This document shows, in pieces, positions 39,649-48,402 of a DNA stretch of 48,402 nucleotides; the stretch's first letter is position 1; each line of letters begins with the position of its first letter. The DNA comes from Spirogloea muscicola (Eukaryota > Streptophyta > Zygnematophyceae > Spirogloeales > Spirogloeaceae). The DNA lies in the NCBI GenBank assembly GCA_009602725.1, contig WELB01000404.1:1-48402 (forward strand). Direction: 5' to 3'. A program made the position numbers and the translations under genes. Under the pieces are notes generated by a model that was given only the letters and a program-made list of their open reading frames with translations, made no database searches and was not told the DNA's origin.

Positions 39649-39720
39649 CAAGACTTGAAGTCAGTGAGCTTCAAGTCTTGAGTAAGTTAAAGTGAGTCAA
39701 GTCTTGAGTAAGTTAGTGAG
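39649..39720. repeat. Perfect 12-bp palindrome with a nearby direct repeat
   Basis: CAAGACTTGAAG (39,649-39,660) and CTTCAAGTCTTG (39,669-39,680) are exact complements separated by 8 nt. The right arm and following bases (tcaagtcttgagtaagtt) are repeated at about 39,698. Confidence 0.9.
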
Positions 39721-41179
39721 CTGCTGATGCCGTACTGTAAGTGTGAGCAGACGCTTAGCTTGTCACGGGGGCCGTCGGAAACTCTGAAAGCAGCACGAAA
39801 TGACTGCGCTGTGCAACTCTTCCTAGCTCTTCGTATCCTTGACGTTGAGGCAAAAGGTTATCAGCAGTATCTCTTGCCTGAGCCCTTTCTCCATCAAGTG
39901 CAAGTTCCGTCCTGGTGAGAGGCAGGCTTGTTTTTACAACGTCCTCATAAGGTTGTATGCTGTATCTTTGCACAACCTGGATCTCATCTTCTGTAGAAGG
40001 GTTCTAGAAACATGTGAGATATTAGCAATCCGGTCCTGTCCAGTAGACATTCTGTGCGCTTCACCATCTGTGCTGCTGATTGCCTGTGCTGAGTCTCTCG
40101 CAGCTGTCTATCTGTTGAGAGCTACTTTGACCCAGATTGAATTACAATCAGTTTGTGCAGTTTATTTCAATTCATACTTTCTTGACTAGGATACTCACAC
40201 ACCAGCTAGGACGGCACTTCACATACATAAGTGACCATCCTTCTGCTGCCGCCGGAATAAACTGGTTCTAGAGGCTCTACCTTCTACCTTTTAAATAGAA
40301 GGCCGAATGTCCACTACACTCTTCTGCTAGTAGCAAGGCCTGACGATGTTGTGTATAATCAGCTTGCTCGACTTGGCCTCCCTTGAAAATAATAAGCACC
40401 GTGCACCTTTTCTTTTGTGAACACCCTTGACGGATACTTGTTTTTAGAAGTTCTATGCAAGCCCCGTGTCACGAGTACGTGTGCTGCTCAAGCACATTAG
40501 GCAAGATTTACAGAGCAGCACACTGGTATATGGCCATATTGTCCTAGGTTGACAATTAGTCAAAATGTAACATAACATCATAAGCAAGTCGCAGTCACAT
40601 TGGTGCTAGTAATTTTGCAAGGCGCATTGGCGTAAGTGGTTTGCTTGGACTTTCATTTTCGTCTGGAAGAACGTACCAGAATACAGGCACCAGAACTTGG
40701 CCATGCAGTGCACTGCAGAGCACTGCAGTAACTCAAGTTTTCCACTGATTATGTATCACTGTTGACTTTTATTCCTGAAGGATCTCAAGCTATCTGAAGA
40801 CCGCATTTTCAGAATGGTCTCAAGCATTGACATGGACGTTGATATTAGCCTCAGCTGCTGACGCTTCGCAACAATTTTTATATCAATAATCCTTTGCAAA
40901 GTGGAACAGGCAATCTCAAAAAGGCCATGGACGGCTGCTGTATCAGCTAGCATTTGGAAGTGACAGGCATTGGGCAAGATGTGTGCTCTTACAAGTATAC
41001 AAGTATGCTCTTATTGTTGCTTGTACTATCTTCTTGAAGAAACTGAAATTGCCTCAGCATTTACTAAGCATTGTTGGAGCGTTTCCGCCCACTGCTTGTT
41101 CTGATCTGAATCTGTTCTCGAAATTGATTGAGCGCCCATTTGCAGAAATCGCAGAGGTTCCTGCTGTTGCGCCATCCGG

Positions 41180-41310
41180 CCGTTTTAAACCTTGTCCATT
41201 GCTTTTGGGCTGGCCTCTCGCAGCTGTTGCCTTACTTGAAAAAGAAGAGACGCTTCCAGGAGAGGGCGGTGGCTGAGAGAGGCCAGCCCAGAAGAAGAAT
41301 GAACAGGATG
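41180..41310. repeat. Foldback pair of GGCTG-hairpin modules
   Basis: A plus module (ttgcgccatccggccgttttaaaccttgtccattgcttttgggctggcctctcgcag) is followed after about 45 bp by a minus module (ctgagagaggccagcccagaagaagaatgaacagg). Their arms are complementary over about 28 bp, giving a MITE-like foldback structure. The spacer between them is unique. Confidence 0.75.
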
Positions 41311-41899
41311 ATCCTTGAAGAGGATGTCTCTCTGGAGCATTGCTACAATTAAAAGACGTGAACAGTGCCTTGATGTAAGCAACAGTGAATGGAGTAAAGC
41401 TGACCACAACAACGTCTCCGCAATGCAAGTGCAAGATGAAAATATTCAGTAGAACAGGAAGGTTGTTCTGGAGAAAGCAAGATATAGGAGTCTCCTATCT
41501 TTCCTTATGGAGCAACATATATGTGGCCAACTTGTCAATTAGCATGTCTACATGTACACATCGCCTTGCAGTACACAAGAGAGCGTGGTACTATACGCTC
41601 TTGCCAGCATGTCTGCAATACAAATCCAATCAGTATACCTGGTCTTACACTGGCTTGAAAAACTGGAGGTGAGATGGAGTATAAAGGGTGAAAGAATGAC
41701 AATGGCGTACAAAACAGGAGTAAGATTGCTTGCTTCACAAGTCGTCTCTTTGTTGGCGTCTATCCTATCCAGTCATTGACGCAGCATCTCAAGCTGCAAG
41801 TCAATTTAGCACAAAGGGTATCAATAAGTGAGAAGGTCGTCTTTATTGCGTCTGTGATGCAAGCGGGCACCATGTGCAGAACCCCTTAAAGGCCGGTCG

Positions 41900-42065
41900 C
41901 GCATTGGCTGCAGCCTTCCGCTCTGGCCAGAAATTTCGTGTTTTTGAAACCAACGAAGGCCAAATGGCCAAGTACAAAGGCAAGCACATCTCACGACCTA
42001 CATGACCTACGGTAGATTGACCCGCTCAGTAACCACGGGTCAAAACATGAAGGTCGCTAACCGAT
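41900..42065. mobile_element. Non-LTR tail fragments, opposed
   Basis: Plus 41,905-41,945 contains AGRALAAAFRSGQKFR-like codons. Minus 42,064-42,022 contains a tail (SDLHVLTRGY, stop; plus reads cgctcagtaaccacgggtcaaaacatgaaggtcgctaacc). Between them, gccaagtacaaaggcaagcac is the reverse complement of 34,766-34,790. Confidence 0.5.
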
Positions 42066-42149
42066 GCCTGAATACTAGATGGCAGATACGAAGCCCTTCT
42101 GCCACCAACTAGAGCTCGGCGAAGAGAAGAAGTAGACTTTTCCAAAGGG

Positions 42150-42580
42150 AGAGAGAGACTCTTCCAGTAGAGGGCAAGTGCTGTGAAGGGCCAGCCCAGA
42201 AAAGAAATGAATCAAAGGAGGCGAGGGCTGTGAAAAGCCATCCCGGAAAGGATGGACACAGGCCAAAGGGCCGAGATGCGTTCACTTCACAAGCTCTGCG
42301 AGTGACTTCAGAAAGGGTGTCCGATGACCGGCACTCAGCATTGGAGTAATGCATCTGGAAACGCACCGGAAATGGGAGAGGGAAGTTGGAGAAAGGCGAC
42401 GGCTTTGAAAAGGTCAGCCCAAGACTACAAGAACCTGGATGGGGCGATGGCTGTGATAGGCCAGCCCAAAACGGGATCGACAGAGGTCCTAAGGGGCCGA
42501 GAGAAAGATAGCGCGGCCCAATTGACTGGTGGCTGTGGGAGGCCAGCCCAAAGGAATGGACAAGGTCTGAAGGAGTCGGA
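42150..42580 (-). repeat. Array of five GGCTG-hairpin modules
   Basis: Minus-oriented modules centre at about 42,190, 42,235, 42,410, 42,460 and 42,540. The last is the about 62-bp subtype with ggcccaattgactggtggc. Spacing varies (45-175 bp). All point the same way, which suggests serial insertion or local amplification. Confidence 0.75.
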
Positions 42581-43544
42581 TGGCGCAGAGAGAAAGGAGC
42601 ACCTGCTCATGCACGCCGTCTTTCTGGAGGTCGTCAAGGCCGGGTCGTCCCCCGGCGGTCGTTCCACGGTGGTTCCGACAAGAATCCAAGGCCGGCCCTT
42701 TCAGACCTTGTACACTTCTTACGTTGGAAGAGCTGCTTCCAAGAGGCGGGGCGGGCTCCTGCACGGCGAGAGGGCCTCCGCCAGCCCGGGCCAGGCGGGT
42801 CCCTCCCGGCTCCTGCTGCGCCAGCACCGCCCACAGCCGCTTGCCGTGCGGTCGTCGCCCGGACCGGGGGTTGCTGGAGCCTCCTGCGCTTTCGCTGACA
42901 ATTTGAGCTCGATCGGGGTGGTCATGCGACGTGTGCCAACAAGCAGTCATGACCACCATTCGGTCACTGCGGATGCAGGCGCGTCTCACCAAGTCTGAGG
43001 ACCGGCCTGAATTGAAGCGCGCGAGTGACTGGGCTTGTGAGAGGAGGCTAGGAGGAGAGAAGGGAGAGGATGGACGCACATACATGGCAGTCACATGCGC
43101 TGCCGCCAGCCGCTTCAGTCTCACAACAGTGTGAGTCCCAAAATAAAGGGTGGTGAGGCCGGTGCGCAATTGGCTGCGAAAATTTGTCTCCGAGGCAATT
43201 CGCGAGGCACTTCCCCGATGCTAACGTCCTCTTGCCCATCCCCATCATGCATCTACTATGCACACATCTACTCTGGCGTGCACGAAGCCTCTGCCAGCAT
43301 CCACGCTCCTCGTATCTTATGCAGCCCTTCTTGAGTTTCACAAGCTGGCATTCTGCATCTTCATGGCAGCTTCTGTCCATGACTGCCGCCTCTGGGACTT
43401 GCGTGGCAACTCTCTTCCCTGCTGCAATTGTAATCTGACTTGCAGTCGTGACGCGAGGGCATAAGTGGCTACTGCAACAGGCCACACGCTACACAGAGGT
43501 TATGTCCACTTGTTATGGTCTCCTTGCAGACATATGTCCATGCT

Positions 43545-43595
43545 TTCAGGCTGGCTCTTCTCAGCCACCACCTTCTGCAGAGGAGCACCATCCCA
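43545..43595 (+). repeat. GGCTG-hairpin module, diverged
   Basis: tcaggctggctcttctcagccaccaccttctgcagagg retains the stem GGCTG...CAGCC and the left-flank position. 42,600-45,180 otherwise holds no gene I can support. Possible exon-like frames occur on both strands around 43.7-44.45 kb (for example TMFLCMANQHMLALVFANLA on plus), but none forms a consistent model. Confidence 0.45.
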
Positions 43596-45210
43596 CTTAA
43601 GACTCGCATGTGCCTATGCACCTCTCCTGCTTGTGGGTGGTCAGATGGAAAAGCCAGCCTCGCCTCGCCTACACTGCAGGTGCACAAGCTGATTCAGCCG
43701 TCCAAGGACTGGCCCGCCTGCAGAAGCACCCAAACATGTGCTGATTGCATTCGTAGCCAGAGCTGCAAGCACCGCCAGCAGGCTTGCCAGTGCCTTTACC
43801 TTCTGTTTGAGGGCATCCAGCCTGTCCTAGGAAGAGGGCCGAAACTTCTGACTACCTGTCTCTTAAGAGCCACAAACTGCAGGTGACTGCCAGCGGCGAC
43901 ACACAGCCATCCTGCTCAGCACGTGCTGCAGTCACCCAGCTTGCTCAAGAAGTCTGCCAGTACTAAGCAGTTGTGCCGCAGCACTTCGTAGTCAAGGAGT
44001 CTCAAGACATATGCTTACGTCCAGCACACAATATGCCATCCAGACCTGCAGCCCAACTTACACATGCTCACATGTGCTCACATTCAGATTCTTCAGCTAC
44101 TGGAGCCGAGCAGACAGCTCGCATCTTTGTCATCACAGGACAGGTCCGAAGGGCAGCCCCTTCGGCTAAGAGGACTCTGGCCAGAGACTGATGGGTCCGC
44201 TGCTTCTGCTTTGAAAGTGTAGCGAGGTCCGAGCAGTTGCGTGGAGCAAACCTGTGGAGCTATCTGCACGAAGAGTGTGCAGGTGAGTATGCAACAATAC
44301 ATGGACGTGACAATGTTCTTGTGCATGGCCAACCAGCATATGCTGGCCCTGGTGTTCGCCAATCTGGCTTCAGCAGCTCCTAAACCGTCACCACACTGCA
44401 ACTCACAGCATGTGTCGCACACAGACAACAGCTTGCGGTGCCGAACCAACCGAAGGTAAGGCTGCTTGTTAGAAGGTGCCAAGATAGCAGCCTAGCACGT
44501 CCCACCACCTACCAAAGAGTTCCGAAGAGCTCGTTGCCAGGTAGTTGTGGCTCTATGCAATATCAACTTCATCTTCTTAAGCATCATCTACTGATTGACA
44601 GTAGATTGCATGAGATTGTCGGAATGCATTGCGGTAGGCTGGAATTTGGAGGGTTGATGAACGACTGTTCCTTGTGCTGCTGTGCGGTAAGCAAAGCTCT
44701 CTGTATCAAGAACACATCGACTGTTGTCAGACAGACTTTAACCCCTTGTGTAATGCCTTGCGGGTCATTACAAATCTGGACGACAGTGCCCTTCAGTACT
44801 GTTGACTTTGGGGGATTTTTAAGGTTTTAAGGTACAGCTAATCGTTTGCGAGCTTTCACAGCAGCTGCAGTCAAAAGACTTGCGAACAGCTGGCTCCACC
44901 TTGTCTTGCAACAACAGAAGTGACCCAAGAACAACGATGGTGCTGTCTGCTTCTCCAGGCCTGAAGCAAGAAGAACAGTAAGCTCTGCACTTTTTCCCAG
45001 CGATGTAATTATGCACCCCAGCTTCCATGACTCACGTTTACTGTCAGAAGACGTGCTAGCTGACGTGACTTCCTGATAGACGTTGATAATGTTCTGGTCA
45101 GAACTTTTGTCTGCAGAAGCATATTATACACAAATCAGGAAAGGCAAGAAATTATCACCAACTCTCAGCGAAAGTTGCATCTAAGCTGGCCATGTGGTTT
45201 TCCGATGAAG

Positions 45211-46670
45211 ATGAAGATGACCACCTTCTCATCCCACGGCGGAGAGAAGTACTTCAAGAAGGTTACTACATTTTGTAGAGCAAGTGCTTTTCTTGCATGA
45301 ATGCATGTTCTGTGGTATTCAAGTTCATGGATTGTGTGTGCCATTGGAACAGTGATCCCGTCATCTAGTGCTTTTCTGATGTGAGTTGCTGCAAATTAGT
45401 CATGAAGGTGATTCACTTGCATGGACTGCTTCTAAGAATGTTCGCACTTGTATTGCAGCAAGTGGAGGTGCTTGAAGCTTCACAAGCAAGAGCAGCCACA
45501 AAGTATGGTACTCTTGTCGTGGTCAACTGTCAGGGGTGATCCAGCCGTGGTTCACATCCTCGGTGTATCATGAAGTGACACAGCATCTATTGAAGCGTGA
45601 GCATCGAGCCACGCTTGACTACTGCATTGCAGTCCCTCAGCATCGTAATATACAAGTATTTGGTCAATTTGTCGGATGCTATATAGATTACTCTGTTGAT
45701 GTTACACACGCAGAGTCTCTGCAGCCCACTACATTGCCATATGAAATTATGGAGTGTGATCTCGAGCAGGGAGTGTGAGCTGCGCCTCGCCGCCGCTGCC
45801 GCTGCTGCGATTTCTGATAGTCATGACCACCTTCTCATACCACAACGAAGAGCAGGACTTCAAGAAGGTTACTACTTCTCGTAGAGAGCAAGTGATTTCC
45901 TGCATGAATGCAAGTTCTATGTGATTCTAGATCATGCATTCTGTGTGCCATTGGAACAGTGACACTGTCATCTAGTGGTTTGCCAATGTGAGTTCCTGCA
46001 GATTTGTCAAGAAGGTGACTCACTTGCATGGGCTGCCTCTAAGAATGTGCGCACTTGATAAATATGACCTTCTCATACCACAACGAAGAGCAGGACTTCA
46101 AGAAGGTTACTACTTCTCGTAGAGAGCAAGTGCTTTACTTGCATGGATGCAAGTTCTATATGCTTCTAGATCATGCATTCTGTGTGCCATTGAAAAATGA
46201 CATTGTCATCTAGTGGTTTGCCAATGTGAGTTGCTGCAGATTTGTCAAGAAGGTAATTCACTTGCATGGGCTGCCTCTAAGAATGTTCACACTTGTCATA
46301 TAGCAAGTGGAGGCGCTTGAAGCTTCACAAGCAGGAGCAGCCACAAAGTATACTACTCTGGTCGTGGATTGTTCAGGAATGGAGTGTGGATTAAGCTCAG
46401 GGGTGAGTCAGCCGTCATTTACATCCTTGGTGTACCATCAAGCGACACGGCATCTACTGAAGCGTGAGCATCGAGCCACGCTTGACCACTGCAGTTGTAG
46501 TCCTCAGCATCGGATTGTACAATGCTTTGGTCATTGTGTCGGATGCTAAGTGAATGCCTCTGGTGATGTTACACACGCATACCCTTGCAGCCCATTACAT
46601 CGTCATATGGACCTATGGAGTGTGCTCCTAGGCGGGGAGTGTGAGCTGCGCCTCTCTGCCGCTGCTGCTG
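45211..46670. repeat. Tandem segmental duplication (A-B-C, A, A-B-C)
   Basis: Block A (accaccttctcat...cacttgcatgggctgcctctaagaatg) occurs at about 45,211-45,460, 45,828-46,050 and 46,068-46,300. Block B (caagtggaggcgcttgaagcttcacaag...ggtcattgtgtcggatgc) is at 45,460-45,680 and 46,302-46,548. Block C (gttacacacgc...gagtgtgagctgcgcctc) is at 45,700-45,820 and 46,567-46,680. Block B frames are protein-like (VEALEASQAGAATKYTTLVV; HLLKREHRATLDHC) and are preceded by AG acceptor-like sites. The unit may therefore include exons of an unrecognised gene. Confidence 0.8.
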
Positions 46671-46952
46671 CGACAATGCTGCACGCGGCAGCAGCGAGCT
46701 GCTCAAATCAGCGCCATCCAAGTCAGGGGCGGGCACCTTGCCTCCAGCTCCCCGAGGAGGGCACCGAGGAGCTGGAGAAGTGTGCGCTTCACAACTGAAG
46801 CTTCGATGGCGAAGTCTTCGTCAAATCAACCGCTCCCTCCCGCAAGCTCCTATGTGGGGGTCAACGGGCGGCCGGGCGAGGACCTTCCGCCCAATCACGC
46901 GCATTCACCCCGCGCGCAGGGGTCAACGCACCACCGACAAGCTGGGCTGGCT

Positions 46953-47047
46953 GTGGGCCCGATGGCGGGCCGTGGGCCCGATGGCGGGCCGTGGGTCCGA
47001 TGTGGGGCCGTGGGCCCGATGTAGGGCCGTGGGCCCTATGTCGTCCA
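46953..47047. repeat. 19-bp minisatellite, five units
   Basis: GTGGGCCCGATGGCGGGCC-type units start at 46,953, 46,972, 46,991, 47,010 and 47,029 with a few substitutions. The first two are identical. The unit is partly palindromic (GGGCCC, GGCCG). Confidence 0.95.
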
Positions 47048-47140
47048 GGCAGCGCTCTGCTCAGTGCACCTGGCTGGCTTTTACCTTTTATATCAGCAGC
47101 CGCGTTTTCTTCAAGCTCGTCGCGACGCGCTCCCGCGGCC

Positions 47141-47236
47141 ATGGCCGCCGCCGGCTCGACTTATCATCTCAGGTTCGCCGTCTACTCGGAGTGCAGGCTG
47201 CTGGAAATGTTGTACAAATGTGAGATCGAATATTGA
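47141..47236 (+). CDS. Short ORF in a GC island, doubtful
   Basis: ATG in a strong context (gcggccATGGCC) opens MAAAGSTYHLRFAVYSECRL, with a stop after 31 codons. It might be the first exon of a gene whose promoter is the GC-rich 46.85-47.1 kb region, but no donor or downstream exon is convincing. Confidence 0.2.
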   Translation: MAAAGSTYHLRFAVYSECRLLEMLYKCEIEY

Positions 47237-47239
47237 CCT

Positions 47240-48402
47240 AGGGCGACAAGTCGGCCGCTCCGTCATGGTCGAGGCATGGTGCCAAGAAGGGCGCACCCCC
47301 GGCAGTGCAGAGTGGAGGGGATTGTTGCGACTGCCACGTTCAGGCAGCAAGCAAGCGGCCATTGAGCAACCTGCGGCGTCCACAGCAGAGCGCACGGGCC
47401 AAGCGCTGTGCCTAAAGCCGCCGCGAGGCGGGGCTCTGACGAAGGCTGCCTCTGGGCAAGCATACTGCTGATGCTGGTAAAGCTTCGTTCCACCTTCTCG
47501 AGCCCAAACTTTGCAATCGACATCATGGCTGCACCACCGTGCTTGCTGCTGCAACAATCACCGGGCTCCTTTTGTATCACGCTTGCCCTCTTCACCTGCT
47601 TGTGCATTGCCCTGCCCGATATGATGTTGCTTCCCTTTGTTTTGGTCACTCTGGCCCTCCATTACCCGATACATGTCACTCTTCTTTGCAACACTGAACC
47701 ATGAGCTCACACGACGCTTATCCAGCATTGCATACAATTCAGAAGGCAACAATGACGCAAGCCCATACACCCCCAAGTATTGGCCAACATTTACGTATGA
47801 CATGCACTTGGAGAAAACCCATCAGAGCCACCATTGAAGTTGAATGCTGCAGGGCGGAGGCAGCACTAGGCGGAATGCAAGTGCCTTTTTGCAGCGTTGG
47901 AGAATCGCCTCAAGTCCTTCAGCTTTCCTTCTCTCTCCCTTTCTTCTCCTCTCTCCTTCCTCTGTATCCCTCTCTCCTCCATCACTCTCCTCTCCCTCTC
48001 CCTGTCTCATGCTTTTCTTCAGTGTTAGTCTCTTAGATGCGAGCGTTGACAGCAACGTGCCTTCATGAACGTAAGGCTCCATGTGCAGTACCTGAGGGGA
48101 CGCCCTTGGCTGTGACAGCAAATGTCGTCGTGCATCATCTTGACTAAATTATCAGATCCTTGACTGTGAACATCTGCTTATGCAACAGGCTATGCATGTT
48201 GAGCGTGATGGGGGCCATTTGAGGCACATGACTTGCTTCGTTTACTGCCGCAGTCGGCAAGGGATCATCAGGGCCAGCATTTATGAAGTTCAAGTCAATG
48301 CTGCAGTCAACAAGAGCCAGCCTCACAGGAACAATTCATTGCTTTGCTGAATATGAGAGAAAATCGGGCTCCGTGTAACTGTGGATTGCGTCCTATGTCA
48401 GA
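47240..48402. other. No supported gene; polypyrimidine tract
   Basis: Only short overlapping frames are present. A C/T-rich tract (47,925-48,010, tctctccctttcttc and similar) is the only notable structure. Confidence 0.6.

Noticed and set aside
39839-40189. 116-residue plus frame that looked like a cyclin-fold C-terminus (PSVLLIACAESLAAVYLLRA)
   Set aside because: The resemblance is limited to a hydrophobic helix pattern. No cyclin-box residues or upstream exons support it.
43515-44482. Possible genes on either strand around 43.5-44.5 kb
   Set aside because: Protein-like frames and a gtgagt donor exist on both strands, but no set of exons gives a consistent model, and part is a hairpin module.
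46641-47024. 127-residue plus frame with VGPMAGRGPDGGP
   Set aside because: The C-terminal half is the 19-bp minisatellite and the N-terminal half lies in duplicated block C. There is no independent support.
1-48402. tRNA, rRNA or CRISPR loci
   Set aside because: No cloverleaf-compatible A/B box pair, rRNA core sequence or regularly spaced repeat-spacer array was recognised on reading both strands.

Overview
The window is nuclear DNA of a plant-lineage eukaryote. It holds a NAC-type DNA-binding domain, plant receptor-like/U-box-type kinase domains, GT-AG introns of about 80-335 bp, a plant-type telomere motif (CCCTAAA) and Ty1/copia plus non-LTR retroelements. NAC domains are confined to streptophytes. 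The short introns, mixed GC content and alga-like non-LTR elements make me favour a streptophyte alga (for example a zygnematophyte) or an early-diverging land plant; that placement is inference.

Layout. 1-16.2 kb is a retroelement graveyard. It contains two diverged, paralogous segments (about 1.4-5.1 kb and 6.8-10.4 kb), a possible LTR/gag remnant (5.4-6.1 kb), GC-rich trinucleotide and poly-A tracts, and a long degraded non-LTR element on the minus strand (about 9.5-14.15 kb). 16.2-25.1 kb is the gene island. It has an unrecognised multi-exon plus-strand gene (about 16.24-17.97 kb), possible minus-strand exons (18.1-18.85 kb), and one striking 13-exon plus-strand gene (19,456-25,082). 25.6-38.1 kb is a dense nest of 5'-truncated non-LTR copies on both strands, one of which is cut by a Ty1/copia relic (about 31.4-33.3 kb). 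38.0-38.5 kb is a minisatellite. 38.9-48.4 kb is mostly featureless apart from repeat-module clusters (41.2 and 42.1-42.6 kb) and a tandem segmental duplication (45.2-46.7 kb).

Main discovery. Thirteen exons from 19,456 to 25,082 join without a stop into about 1,145 codons: NAC domain, linker with an LxLxL motif and a basic patch, coiled coil, a U-box-kinase-type domain whose HRD aspartate is alanine (predicted pseudokinase), then a second receptor-like kinase domain with all catalytic residues. This is a tandem pseudokinase-kinase protein fused to a transcription-factor domain. I know of no described protein with this layout. Retention of intron 4 would yield a NAC-only product.

Second theme. 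The non-LTR elements look like the R2/RLE class: an N-terminal C2HC finger, RT, a CxC...HxxxC knuckle and a restriction-like endonuclease-like domain, ending in a conserved C-terminus (SDLxLLTRGY). Their 3' regions carry a short palindromic module (GGGCTG...CAGCCC). The same module occurs about 37 more or less independent times in the window, alone, in tandem, in foldback pairs and inside RT-derived sequence. It may be a 3'-end recognition hairpin shared with non-autonomous elements.
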